A DNA stretch of 43,257 nucleotides from Parerythrobacter sp. (GTDB lineage Bacteria; Pseudomonadota; Alphaproteobacteria; Sphingomonadales; Sphingomonadaceae): the NCBI GenBank assembly GCA_028289565.1, contig JANQPE010000063.1:1-43257 (forward strand), in the 5' to 3' direction. Numbering within the stretch: position 1 is the stretch's first letter; each line of letters opens with the position of its first letter. Both the position numbers and the translations under genes were made by a program. Below the pieces are notes generated by a model, which saw only the letters and a list, made by a program, of their open reading frames with translations, had not been told where the DNA came from and did no database searches. Below, one piece after another: positions 24,675 through 33,168 of this stretch.

Positions 24675-25514
24675 ATGCTGCTATCCAGGACATATCGGCC
24701 CTCGTCCGAACTGGCCCCCTATGTCCGGCGTTTCTACGTCTTCGAGGCCGAATTGCCGGAAGAGATGGTGATCGAGGATTTCCTGCTCGCCGAAACCGCT
24801 TTCATTCGGTGCCTGCTGAAAGGTGACTGGGCAGGGGAAGTCGCTCCAGGCGAATGGAGCCGGCCAGGCAGGACGCTGTTTTTCGGCGCCAACGAACTGC
24901 CTTTCAAGGTTCGCGTCCAAGGGAGCTTTGCCGTAACCGGCTGTGCCATTCGACCGAGTGGCTGGCGCGCGTTGTTCGACAAGCCGCATCATGAATATGC
25001 CGATCGGCTGTTGCGCCTGCAGGACGTATGGGGGGAACTCGGCAACACCATGCAGGAGAGTGTCGATGCGGCCGCCGACGACGAAGGCAAGATCGCCGCG
25101 ATAGAACAAGCCATTCTCGATCGGATCAAACAGCTCGGCAAACCCGAACCCGACCTGCAAATGGCCGGATTGGAAGTCATAGCCCGCACCGATAGCACGA
25201 TCCGCATCCGGGAAGTGGCGGATGCCTGCCAATTGTCGCCGCGTCAGCTTGCACGACGCTGCCGTGAGAGCTTCGGCCTCTCGCCCAAGGCCGTGCTTCG
25301 TCGCAGCCGGTTCCTCGACATGGCAACCGCATTACGCGGCTTCAGCAGCCCGACCGAACAGGATCTGGCGGCGCTGCGTTATTACGACCAGTCGCATCTC
25401 GCCCGCGAGTTCCGGCGGTTTGCCCATATGACTCCGAGCGAATTCGCTTCGGCGATCACGCCCCTGCAAACAGCAGGACTCAAATTGCGCGAGGAAAGCC
25501 GATTCGAGGACTGA
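24675..25514 (+). CDS. AraC-family transcriptional regulator
   Basis: A 279-aa regulator. The N-terminal half (SSELAPYVRRFYVFEAELPE and GRTLFFGANELPFKVRVQGS) resembles the ligand-sensing domain of AraC proteins, and the C-terminal two-helix-turn-helix unit is visible as IRIREVADACQLSPRQLARR and DLAALRYYDQSHLAREFRRF, with FAHMTPSEFA closing. The ATG at 24675 fits the domain start; an in-frame ATG at 24585 lies inside bolA and would add 30 residues with no homology I recognise. No Shine-Dalgarno is clear for either. It could regulate the SDR/hydrolase pair 160 nt downstream, but that is only positional inference. Confidence 0.9.
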   Translation: MLLSRTYRPSSELAPYVRRFYVFEAELPEEMVIEDFLLAETAFIRCLLKGDWAGEVAPGEWSRPGRTLFFGANELPFKVRVQGSFAVTGCAIRPSGWRALFDKPHHEYADRLLRLQDVWGELGNTMQESVDAAADDEGKIAAIEQAILDRIKQLGKPEPDLQMAGLEVIARTDSTIRIREVADACQLSPRQLARRCRESFGLSPKAVLRRSRFLDMATALRGFSSPTEQDLAALRYYDQSHLAREFRRFAHMTPSEFASAITPLQTAGLKLREESRFED

Positions 25515-25674
25515 TCTACGCTTGGTGCCACGCATGGCAACGCGAAGGCTGGTACGATGCAAGTCATTATATCCCACAATGCGCAGTCTGGCTTCGCCGC
25601 GTGCCTTCAAGGCGCTAGGACGAGGATGAGGATGAACACATTGTACCTTACCGGACCAAGACAGCGAGCGTCCC

Positions 25675-26502
25675 ATGAGCTTTGAAGACAAGACAATCTG
25701 GATCACCGGCGCCAGTTCAGGGATCGGGGCCGCGCTCGCGCGCAAGTTCGCCGGGCGCTGCGCAAATATCATTTTGTCGGGTCGCGACGAGACCAGGCTC
25801 TCGGCGGTGGCTGCCGATATCGATACGAGCACGCTGATCCTGCCCTTCGATGTCCGTGACGACCGAGCGTTGGCCGATGCCACCGCAAAAGCTGTCGCAT
25901 GGCGGGAGGGGATAGACATCGCCATCGCCAATGCGGGGATTTCGCAGCGCGGGATCGCGTTGAAAACCGACATGCAGGTCTATCGCGACATAATCGATAT
26001 CGACCTGACCCAGCAGATCGCATTCATACAGGGCCTGATCGGGCACATGGTCGAACGCGCCGGAGGCGGACAGCTTGGGAAGCTGGTGTTCGTCTCCTCT
26101 ATCGCGGGCAAGGTCGGCGTGCCGATGCGGACCGCCTATTGCGCGGCCAAGTTCGGGCTGATCGGCTATGCCGACGCGCTACGGGCAGAACTGTCGCAAA
26201 GCGGTGTCGATGTGCATGTCGTCATCCCCGGATCGGTCGCGACCGATGTGTCGCGCAACGCACTGACCCCGGATGGCCGCAAACGCGGCAAGAGCGACAA
26301 GGCGATTGACGAAGGCATCCCGCCCGATGAGGCGGCTAGGACCATGATCGATGCGATCGGTGCGGGCCAGCGTGAGATCATCGTCGCGCGGGGCATGGAA
26401 CAAGCGATGGGGGAAATGCGCCGGACGCCGGACCAGATGTTCGACCAGATCGCAGCGATGGTTGCGGCGGGCTATGTCGAAAAGATGGAGAAGGAGGGAT
26501 GA
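25675..26502 (+). CDS. Short-chain dehydrogenase/reductase
   Basis: NAD(P)-dependent oxidoreductase with a Rossmann fold, 275 aa. The cofactor loop TGASSGIG is at residues 11-18, the catalytic triad is Ser142/143 in VFVSSIAGKVG, Tyr156 and Lys160 in TAYCAAKFG, and the NAG motif is in ANAGIS near 87-92. The C-terminal region with GRKRGKSD and DQIAAMVAAGYVEKM resembles DHRS7/retinol-type classical SDRs. Substrate unknown. It overlaps by 4 nt with an epoxide-hydrolase-like gene, so a two-step conversion of a hydroxylated or epoxidised substrate is possible, as inference. The 160 nt upstream hold no other gene. Confidence 0.93.
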   Translation: MSFEDKTIWITGASSGIGAALARKFAGRCANIILSGRDETRLSAVAADIDTSTLILPFDVRDDRALADATAKAVAWREGIDIAIANAGISQRGIALKTDMQVYRDIIDIDLTQQIAFIQGLIGHMVERAGGGQLGKLVFVSSIAGKVGVPMRTAYCAAKFGLIGYADALRAELSQSGVDVHVVIPGSVATDVSRNALTPDGRKRGKSDKAIDEGIPPDEAARTMIDAIGAGQREIIVARGMEQAMGEMRRTPDQMFDQIAAMVAAGYVEKMEKEG

Positions 26503-27401
26503 CGATGGAACAGCAAAGGGTGGAGCTTGCCAACGGGATCGAACTGGATGTCGTCGATTCTGGCCCGACAGATGGCCCGGCACTGATCTTTCTCCACGGT
26601 TTCCCTGAAAGCCACCGCACCTGGCGGCACCAGATCGCGCATTTCTCTGATCGCTTTCGTTGTATCGCTCCCGACCAGCGCGGCTATCGCGGCTCATCCA
26701 AGCCGCAAGATGTCGAAAGCTACACCCCCGACAAGCTGATCGGCGATGTGTTTTTACTCGCTGATGCGCTGGGCGCCGAAACGTTCACTGTCGTCGGCCA
26801 CGACTGGGGCGGCGCGATCGCTTGGGGCGTGGCGCTCGCAGGACAGGCGAACAGCCGCGTGACTCGCGCAGTGATCGCCAACGCTCCCCACCCTGCTCTC
26901 TTCAGCAAGCTGTTGTTCCTCAACGAACAGCAGCGAGAGGCAAGCCAGTATATCCGCGAATTCCGCAACCCGGGAAACGACGCCCTGGTGCGTCAGCACG
27001 GTTTGGCCGGCCTGCTACTGAAAGCAGTCAAGTGGGATCGTCCCTCGGCCATGGAGCCGGAGGAGCGCGAGGCCCTGCTGCGAGACTGGCAGGATCGCGA
27101 TGCCGCCTTCGGCATGCTCAACTGGTATCGGGCGAGCTACATGGACGTTCCACCGATGGATGCACCCTATAGGCTACCGGAAGGATGGGACCCCCCGCAG
27201 CTCCCCGATCTTTCCATTCCCACACTGGTGATCTGGGCAATGGACGATCCCGCCCTGCCTGCGGAGAATCTGCATGGCATGGAAGACATCATCGACGATC
27301 TGACACTGGAAAAAGTCCACGATTGCGGGCACTTCGTCCCTTGGGAAGCACCTGGCGCGGTCAACGCCGCCATGGATGCTTTCCTGAAACGCACGGTCTA
27401 A
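26499..27401 (+). CDS. Epoxide-hydrolase-like alpha/beta hydrolase
   Basis: A 300-aa alpha/beta hydrolase of the epoxide hydrolase/haloalkane dehalogenase branch. The oxyanion HGFPESH is at residues 33-39, the nucleophile elbow GHDWGGAIAWG places Asp102 as nucleophile, and the terminal histidine appears in HDCGHFVPWEAP. A candidate acid is the Asp in IWAMDDPALP. The Asp nucleophile (instead of Ser) points to epoxide or halide cleavage via an ester intermediate. Substrate unknown. ATGA overlap with the SDR stop shows translational coupling. Its stop overlaps the convergent DUF2332 gene by 4 nt. Confidence 0.93.
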   Translation: MTMEQQRVELANGIELDVVDSGPTDGPALIFLHGFPESHRTWRHQIAHFSDRFRCIAPDQRGYRGSSKPQDVESYTPDKLIGDVFLLADALGAETFTVVGHDWGGAIAWGVALAGQANSRVTRAVIANAPHPALFSKLLFLNEQQREASQYIREFRNPGNDALVRQHGLAGLLLKAVKWDRPSAMEPEEREALLRDWQDRDAAFGMLNWYRASYMDVPPMDAPYRLPEGWDPPQLPDLSIPTLVIWAMDDPALPAENLHGMEDIIDDLTLEKVHDCGHFVPWEAPGAVNAAMDAFLKRTV

Positions 27402-28444
27402 TCGCCAAACCACTCCACCCACGCGCCATGCGGATGAGCCTGGCCAAGCAGCGCCTCCTCGTCATCGCCGGGCCAATGACGAACGCGTAATTCATGTGCG
27501 AACGTCTCGCGATTGGTTTCGAGCGATACCCACGCCAGCGGCTTAGCCGGATCGGCAGACGCACCCGCCTTTTCCATCGCCTCGCTGATCTGCAACTGGA
27601 CCGGCTCGGGAATGTATTGCCAGACGATTGAGTGAAAAATGACTCGCGTGACACCTTCGGGCTGCTCGGTGGAAAGCAGTTCCGCGACGAAAGCACCGGC
27701 ATCCTGCCGGGCCACGCTCGGGGGCTTTTCCACCGCGAGCCGGATCGCGGCTTCGATCCGCGCCATGCGCGCCATTGCCTCGGGCCAGACATAGCTTTTC
27801 AGCCGCAGCGCGGCTTCGGGATCGGACAGGTCTATCGGCGCCCGATCGCACCCTCTGATCGCAATGATATCGACCGGGTTGTCCGGCGGAGGCAGCCCGC
27901 GCCACTCGGGAGCAATGTGCATCGGGGAGCCTTTGCGACCGACCCTCACCCCACCAAGGTTGTAGCGATATCGCTCCATCATCGTATTGATACCCGCACT
28001 CGATCCGAGTTCGTTCAACTCGAACCGGGGACCCAACCTGCCCGACAGCCATAGCAGCGCCGCCATGATGCTGGCCGACCGCCCCGCCTCGTTGGTCTGC
28101 GGCGGACCGTCCAGCCAGGGTAGCAGGCGTGCATCATATGTCGCGATCAGGTCAGCCACCAGCCGGTCCACCATATCCTGATCGGTTGTCAGCCCGGCAT
28201 AAACGGGTTCCAGCCGCATATCCTCGCCCGTCAGCAGAAGATTGTGCAGTCCGCCATGGACCCTCAGCGGCATTGCGTCCTTGAGCGTCAACCCTTCCCA
28301 GTCAGCCATGCGCCGTCCGACCGCCGTGTCGCTGTCCAGAACCGCAAGCAGTCCACGGATCACCCGCGCAGTGCCGGGAGAGCCTCCACGCTCCGCATGC
28401 TCGGCCTGCCACTCGATTGCCCGGGGAATATCGGCGATATCCAT
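27398..28444 (-). CDS. DUF2332 family protein
   Basis: A 348-aa cytosolic protein of the DUF2332 family, whose function is unknown. Recognisable features are the opening IPRAIEWQAEHAERGGSPGTA, RVHGGLHNLLLTGE, the block FELNELGSSAGINTMMERY with EXGXSAG-like glycine-rich turn near residue 155, and VIFHSIVWQYIPEP toward the C-terminus. The GSSAG segment is typical of the family and recalls a SAM-binding loop, although no activity is proven. Start at 28444 is preferred over 28477, which lies in the control region shared with hisG. It faces hisG divergently with 77 nt between starts. Confidence 0.88.
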   Translation of the reverse strand: MDIADIPRAIEWQAEHAERGGSPGTARVIRGLLAVLDSDTAVGRRMADWEGLTLKDAMPLRVHGGLHNLLLTGEDMRLEPVYAGLTTDQDMVDRLVADLIATYDARLLPWLDGPPQTNEAGRSASIMAALLWLSGRLGPRFELNELGSSAGINTMMERYRYNLGGVRVGRKGSPMHIAPEWRGLPPPDNPVDIIAIRGCDRAPIDLSDPEAALRLKSYVWPEAMARMARIEAAIRLAVEKPPSVARQDAGAFVAELLSTEQPEGVTRVIFHSIVWQYIPEPVQLQISEAMEKAGASADPAKPLAWVSLETNRETFAHELRVRHWPGDDEEALLGQAHPHGAWVEWFGD

Positions 28445-28521
28445 GACCGCCCCATAATTGCTGCCTACTTCCGCCAATCAGATTGCCCTTTCCTGCCAGT
28501 ATCCCTATCTGCCGCCGCGCT

Positions 28522-29178
28522 ATGACTGTTCCGCTTACCTTCGCCATTCCCAAGGGTCGCATCCTCGACGAGGCATTGCCGGTAATGGCGCGCGCGGGCG
28601 TCGTGCCCGAGGATGCATTTCACGACAAGGGCAACCGTTCGCTGACTTTCGCAACCACCCGCGAGGATATGCGGCTGATCCGTGTGCGAGCCTTCGACGT
28701 CGCCACCTTCGTCGCGCACGGGGCAGCGCAGATCGGTATTGTCGGCTCCGACGTAATCGAGGAATTCAACTATTCCGACCTTTATGCCCCGGTCGACCTC
28801 GATATCGGTCATTGCCACCTCGCCGTGGCCGAACCGGCAGGAAACAAGGCCATTTCATTGAAAGCCAGCCACATGCGGGTTGCGACGAAGTATCCCAATA
28901 TCACGCGTCGCTATTTCGAGCGGCAGAGCATTCAGGCCGAATGCGTCAAGCTTAACGGTGCAATGGAAATCGCCCCCAGCCTCGGCCTATCTGGCCGGAT
29001 CGTCGACCTCGTCTCATCCGGACAGACGCTGAAAGAGAACGGATTGGTCGAAACCGCGCGCATTCTCGATATTTCAGCACGCCTGATAGTCAACCGCGCC
29101 GCGCTCAAGACCGATCAGCGTCTCGCCAATCTGGTCGAGGCATTTCGAGCCAATGCAGCGACCAGGGCCGAAACGTGA
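28522..29178 (+). CDS. hisG: ATP phosphoribosyltransferase HisG (short form)
   Basis: First enzyme of histidine biosynthesis, joining ATP and PRPP, and the main feedback-inhibited step. The 218-aa length identifies the short HisG that lacks the C-terminal regulatory domain and works as a complex with HisZ. Family motifs seen: [49 protein letters not shown] and the PRPP loop [22 protein letters not shown] at 28522 is chosen by homology. The stop overlaps the hisD start. HisZ is not in this window; it must be encoded elsewhere if the enzyme is active in the usual way. Confidence 0.97.
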   Translation: MTVPLTFAIPKGRILDEALPVMARAGVVPEDAFHDKGNRSLTFATTREDMRLIRVRAFDVATFVAHGAAQIGIVGSDVIEEFNYSDLYAPVDLDIGHCHLAVAEPAGNKAISLKASHMRVATKYPNITRRYFERQSIQAECVKLNGAMEIAPSLGLSGRIVDLVSSGQTLKENGLVETARILDISARLIVNRAALKTDQRLANLVEAFRANAATRAET

Positions 29179-30467
29179 TGCAACGCCTGCATGTCTCCGA
29201 CCCCGGCTTCGAAAGGAGCTTCACCCGGATCGTCGCGGATCGCCGCGAAAGCGATAGCAAGATTGCACGCGAAGTAGCTGATATCCTCGCCCAGGTGAAA
29301 ACGCAGGGTGATACAGCCGTAGCCGAATACACCGCGCGTTTCGACAAGTACCGTCTTGGCGGCGAGGAAAGCTGGCTCATCTCTCCTGCGGCATGCCGTC
29401 AGGCTTTCGAGAACCTCGATGACGAATTGCGTGCGGCACTTGAACTCGCTGCAACACGTATACGTGCCTATCACGGAGCACAACTGCCCGAAGACCGTGA
29501 CGAAACCGACGATGCGGGTATCAGGCTCGGCGCGAAATGGCGCGCGGTCGATGCGGCAGGCCTTTATGTACCGGGTGGCCGGGCGACTTACCCTTCCTCG
29601 CTGTTGATGAATGCAATCCCCGCAAAGGTTGCCGGGGTCGAGCGCTTGGCCGTGACCACGCCGACTCCTCGTGGTGAAACGAACCCTCTCGTACTGGCCG
29701 CGGCGCACCTCGCAGGTGTCGACGAGGTCTGGCGTATCGGGGGAGCGCAGGCGATAGCTGCCCTTGCCTATGGTACGGAAACGATCGCCCCGGTCGATGT
29801 GGTCACCGGCCCCGGGAATGCCTGGGTCGCAGAAGGCAAGCGCCAGCTTTACGGTTTGGTCGGAATCGACATGGTTGCCGGGCCGAGCGAAATCCTGGTA
29901 ATCGCCGATGGCGACAACGACCCCGACTGGATCGCGGCGGATTTACTCAGCCAGGCCGAACACGATCCTGCCGCACAATCGATCCTCATCACCGACGATG
30001 CCGCTTTCGCCAGCCTGGTCGAGGATTGCATCGACCTGCAACTGGCGGCTCTCGATACCGGCAAGACCGCGAAAGATAGCTGGCGGGAGCATGGCGTGAT
30101 CATCGTAGTCGACGATCTCGAACAGTCGCTCCGGCTCGCCAATCGCCTGGCTGCCGAGCATGTCGAGCTGGCTATCGCCGAACCCGAGCAATTTCTTGAC
30201 GGCTTGCGTCATGCAGGAAGCGTGTTCCTCGGTCGCCACGCACCCGAAGCGATCGGCGATTACGTGGCCGGGCCGAACCACGTCCTGCCGACTGGTCGGC
30301 GCGCGCGGTTCGCCAGCGGGCTGTCAGTCCTCGACTTCATGAAGCGTACCAGCTTTATCGGCCTGGACGAGGCAGGCTTGGCGAAGATCGGCCCTGCCGC
30401 TGCAACGCTTGCGCATGCCGAGGGCTTGCCAGCCCACGCCCGGTCGGTCGAAATGAGGTTGAAATGA
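29178..30467 (+). CDS. hisD: Histidinol dehydrogenase HisD
   Basis: Zinc- and NAD-dependent enzyme performing the last two steps of histidine synthesis, L-histidinol to L-histidine. The 429-aa protein has the family signatures LYVPGGRATYPSSLLMN, YGTETIAPVDVVTGPGN, VAGPSEILVIADG, LSQAEHDPAAQSI with a metal/active-site His, LAAEHVELAI with the Glu-His pair, and GPNHVLPTGRRARFASGLS with the last His. The ATG at 29178 overlaps hisG's TGA by one base; a GTG at 29175 one codon earlier is equally placed. The stop overlaps nusB by 4 nt. Confidence 0.98.
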   Translation: MQRLHVSDPGFERSFTRIVADRRESDSKIAREVADILAQVKTQGDTAVAEYTARFDKYRLGGEESWLISPAACRQAFENLDDELRAALELAATRIRAYHGAQLPEDRDETDDAGIRLGAKWRAVDAAGLYVPGGRATYPSSLLMNAIPAKVAGVERLAVTTPTPRGETNPLVLAAAHLAGVDEVWRIGGAQAIAALAYGTETIAPVDVVTGPGNAWVAEGKRQLYGLVGIDMVAGPSEILVIADGDNDPDWIAADLLSQAEHDPAAQSILITDDAAFASLVEDCIDLQLAALDTGKTAKDSWREHGVIIVVDDLEQSLRLANRLAAEHVELAIAEPEQFLDGLRHAGSVFLGRHAPEAIGDYVAGPNHVLPTGRRARFASGLSVLDFMKRTSFIGLDEAGLAKIGPAAATLAHAEGLPAHARSVEMRLK

Positions 30468-30913
30468 AAGCTGCCCGTACCATCGCCCGCTCCGCGGCCC
30501 GCCTCGCCGCCGTTCAGGCGCTCTACCAGCACCAGATGGAAGGGACCGCCCAAACGAAATTGCTGGACGAATTTCACCGGCACCGGCTCGGTGCCGAAAT
30601 CGAAGAAGAGCAATATGCAAAAGCGGACATCGCCTTTTTCGATGATATCGTCGGCGGTACGATAGCGCGCAAGGACGAGATCGACGCGCTTATCGCCACC
30701 CGCATGCAGGCGGGATGGACACTTATCCGGCTCGACAAGACCATGCTCCAGATTCTGCGCGCGGGAAGTTATGAATTGCTCGCCCGCCCGGATGTGCCTG
30801 TGGCCAGCACGATCAGCGAATACGTCGACGTCGCGAAAGCTTTTTTCGACGATCGTGAGGCAAAGTTCGTGAACGGCATTCTCGATGCGCTGGCGAAAGA
30901 TGTGCGCCGATAG
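30464..30913 (+). CDS. nusB: Transcription antitermination factor NusB
   Basis: RNA-binding helical protein which, with NusE (S10), binds boxA of rRNA leaders and supports processive rRNA transcription. The 149-aa protein has the NusB opening RSAARLAAVQALYQHQMEG, the middle helix IDALIATRMQAGWTLIRLDKTMLQILRAG and the end VNGILDALAKDVRR, all standard. The start overlaps the hisD stop (ATGA) and its own TAG overlaps the thiL GTG by one base. NusB sits inside a biosynthetic operon here; in many alphaproteobacteria it is next to ribH, so the local order is specific to this lineage. Confidence 0.96.
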   Translation: MKAARTIARSAARLAAVQALYQHQMEGTAQTKLLDEFHRHRLGAEIEEEQYAKADIAFFDDIVGGTIARKDEIDALIATRMQAGWTLIRLDKTMLQILRAGSYELLARPDVPVASTISEYVDVAKAFFDDREAKFVNGILDALAKDVRR

Positions 30914-31800
30914 TGGCTTCGGGAGAATTCCCTTTCATCGACATGCTTCGCGGGATCGTGAAGCTCCCGCCCGGCGCCCGTGACTTACGCGACGATGCAG
31001 CGGTACTGGAAATCGGAGACGAAACGCTCGTCCTGACGCACGATGTCATTGTCGAGGGTGTCCATGTACTGCCCGATCAAGACGAGCGTGACATCGCGTG
31101 GAAACTGGTGATGGCGAACCTGTCCGACCTGGCCGCGAAAGGCGCGGAACCGGTCGGTGTCCTGGTCGGGCATTCGATCTCGCTCGACGATGCGCGGTTC
31201 GCAGCCGGGCTAACCGTCGCGCTGGGCGCATATGGTGTCGATTTGTTTGGCGGCGATACGGTATGCATGCCCGAAGGTTCGGCGCGTAGCTGGAGCATGA
31301 CTGCAATCGGCCGCGCTTGCCACACACCCGTACCGTCGCGTGCGGGTGCCTGCCCGGGGCACGATATCTACGTCACAGGGCCTCTGGGCGCCGCAATGAT
31401 GGCGTTCGAAGAATTGAAGGCGGATTCCCGCGCCGAGGCAAAGGCGTATCGCCGACCCGAGCCGCGACTTTATGAAGGAATCGACCTGGCACCGCATGTC
31501 TCTGCCATGATGGACATATCGGACGGTTTGCTCCTCGATGCCTGGCGGATGGGCCTCGCGAGCGGCGCATCGCTCTCGATCGACAGCGCATCAGTGCCGA
31601 TCGCCGCCCCCGAAAACAGGCGCGAGGACGCGCTTTCTTGGGGCGAAGATTTCGAGTTGCTGCTCACTGCACCGAAAAATGCCGACTTGCCCATACCCGT
31701 TACGGCGATCGGGGAAGTAATCGATGGTGACGCACCATTGACGCTCGATGGCGAGCCTGTTTTCGAGCCCGATGGCCTCGGCTACAGTCACGGCGGCTGA
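30913..31800 (+). CDS. thiL: Thiamine-monophosphate kinase ThiL
   Basis: Phosphorylates thiamine monophosphate to the active cofactor thiamine diphosphate, using ATP and Mg2+. The 295-aa protein has the ThiL start IDMLRGIVKLPPGARDLRDD with the N-terminal Asp-rich loop, VLTHDVIVEGVH, IAWKLVMANLSDLAAKGAEP, LFGGDTVCMPEG, ISDGLLLDAWRM and WGEDFELLLTAP, each matching the PurM-like kinase family. It begins with GTG at 30913 sharing one base with the nusB TAG. It ends the his operon in this window and converges on the desaturase gene 9 nt away. Confidence 0.96.
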   Translation: MASGEFPFIDMLRGIVKLPPGARDLRDDAAVLEIGDETLVLTHDVIVEGVHVLPDQDERDIAWKLVMANLSDLAAKGAEPVGVLVGHSISLDDARFAAGLTVALGAYGVDLFGGDTVCMPEGSARSWSMTAIGRACHTPVPSRAGACPGHDIYVTGPLGAAMMAFEELKADSRAEAKAYRRPEPRLYEGIDLAPHVSAMMDISDGLLLDAWRMGLASGASLSIDSASVPIAAPENRREDALSWGEDFELLLTAPKNADLPIPVTAIGEVIDGDAPLTLDGEPVFEPDGLGYSHGG

Positions 31801-31809
31801 CGGTCAGGG

Positions 31810-32772
31810 TCAGATCGCGGAAACGTCTACTCCGCGTTTGTCCAGGATCGGCTTGAGCGCAAGGTAGGCTGCCTTGGTCCGGTGGTTGGGAATCGACGGA
31901 TAGAGGTGATGGATAAGGTGCGTTTCCATGCACATCGACATCACATGCCCCAACCGGCTCTTAAAGATATTGGCCTGCTCGTAACGTCCCGTCTTGCCTT
32001 CGCGCGGATGGTGCGGCGCCCAACTGAGATAGAAACGGATATAGCTAAGACCGATATGGCGCGGTAGCCACCACACCAGTGCCGCTTCCAGCGCATAGCC
32101 GGCCCAGGCCATCGTAAAGAGCACGGTCATGAACAACAACTGCAGGACCAGCGTGTCTTTCAGTGCCTTGTCCGCCTCGGGCGTGCCCATTTCGGCAAGA
32201 ATCCTCTTGTAGTGATGGATCGAGCCGTCGACGCCGGGCTGACGATTGTACCAGGTCTTGTACCAGGCCATTAGCGCATTGGGCGCTTCGTCGGTGTAAT
32301 CTGGATCCTTTTCCGGGTCGTTGCAATGATAGTGGTGCTCGAGATGCATGATCCGCGCCATCGAGAAAGGAAAGACGATGGGAATGGTCGAAACCTTGCC
32401 AACCCATTCGTTGACCCAGCGATATTGGGTCCCTGCGCGAGCGATATTGGAATGCATCGCCTCGTGACTGGTTACATACCCGCCTGTTGCCAGCACACAG
32501 GAAACCACGAAGGCAATCGGCAATGGAACGATATCCAGCATGGTCAGCGGGAACAGGCTGAGCCATACTGCGAAACCGCCCCATGCGGCCACGACATAGG
32601 GCCACATGCGGCCACCGTGGAATTTCTCGGCAATCGCACGTTCTTCCCTGAGCAGCTCGATGCGTGTGTACCTGTCGAGCGTTTCATCGCCGGTCAGCGG
32701 GATCGCCGGGACATCGTCCCTAATCGGGATGTCGACAGGTGCATCGCGTAGGGAGATACGATCTTCGCTCAT
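31810..32772 (-). CDS. Membrane fatty-acid-desaturase superfamily protein (possible carotenoid hydroxylase)
   Basis: Diiron membrane enzyme of the FA_desaturase superfamily, 320 aa from the ATG at 32772. Its three histidine boxes are HEAMHS near residue 115, HLEHHYHCNDPEKDPD and HLIHHLYPSIP. Several membrane helices surround them (YVVAAWGGFAVWLSLFPLTM, TVLFTMAWAGYALEAALVW). Such proteins may desaturate fatty acids or hydroxylate carotenoids/xanthophylls; the sequence alone does not decide. Being near a carotenoid cleavage oxygenase (36499) is weakly suggestive of a carotenoid role. The start shares an ATGA overlap with a 64-aa membrane protein upstream; the longer frame to 32871 is antisense to nothing known but lacks a ribosome site. 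Confidence 0.88.
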   Translation of the reverse strand: MSEDRISLRDAPVDIPIRDDVPAIPLTGDETLDRYTRIELLREERAIAEKFHGGRMWPYVVAAWGGFAVWLSLFPLTMLDIVPLPIAFVVSCVLATGGYVTSHEAMHSNIARAGTQYRWVNEWVGKVSTIPIVFPFSMARIMHLEHHYHCNDPEKDPDYTDEAPNALMAWYKTWYNRQPGVDGSIHHYKRILAEMGTPEADKALKDTLVLQLLFMTVLFTMAWAGYALEAALVWWLPRHIGLSYIRFYLSWAPHHPREGKTGRYEQANIFKSRLGHVMSMCMETHLIHHLYPSIPNHRTKAAYLALKPILDKRGVDVSAI

Positions 32773-32963
32773 ACCCACCGCCCACGAATTGTCGCATAGA
32801 GGCCCCACGGAACCCCGATCAGCAGACCGAAGGAAATCGGCGTCAGCCCGAGGGGCGGCCGCCACCCCCAATAGATCATCGTTTGGGCAATCAACGGGGC
32901 GACAAAGCCGATTCCGAACAGGAATGGCATGATCTTGAACAGCCCTTTGACCGCGTTTTCCAT
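32769..32963 (-). CDS. 64-aa membrane protein coupled to the desaturase-like gene
   Basis: Small integral-membrane protein with two predicted helices: FLFGIGFVAPLIAQTMIYWG and PISFGLLIGVPWGLYATIRG. There is a short positively charged N-terminal segment (NAVKGLFK). I do not recognise a family. It lies immediately upstream of the desaturase-like gene on the same strand and overlaps it by 4 nt (ATGA), so the two are almost certainly translated together in similar amounts. A role as a subunit, anchor or electron-transfer partner of the enzyme is possible but unproven. The start at 32963 is the only ATG near the 205-nt gap to hppA. Confidence 0.8.
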   Translation of the reverse strand: MENAVKGLFKIMPFLFGIGFVAPLIAQTMIYWGWRPPLGLTPISFGLLIGVPWGLYATIRGRWV

Positions 32964-33101
32964 AGGCGTTTACTTAATCTTAAGCACGAATCGCCGCAAG
33001 TCTTCGCTATTTTCGCCTCATTTCGGGGCAATCACGCGCCGGTGAGAAAATGCGGTAAACACTTGCGCCGCGCGTGGTTCCTCCTATAGCGCTCGCCACA
33101 A

Positions 33102-33125
33102 GCGGCCCTGCGAAAGCGGGGCCGC
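33102..33125 (+). promoter_or_regulatory. GNRA-capped hairpin in the hppA leader
   Basis: A GC-rich stem of seven perfect pairs (GCGGCCC with GGGCCGC) continues through a T-G wobble and two G-C pairs to a GAAA tetraloop, about ten base pairs in all. It lies 43 nt upstream of the hppA start in a 205-nt gap. A weak promoter-like pair, TTGCGC at 33063 and TATAGC at 33085, precedes it. It may stabilise the hppA message; no poly-T follows, so it is not an intrinsic terminator. Confidence 0.45.
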
Positions 33126-33168
33126 ATGCTATGGAACACATTCTAATTGGAAACAGGGGGACTCCGTC

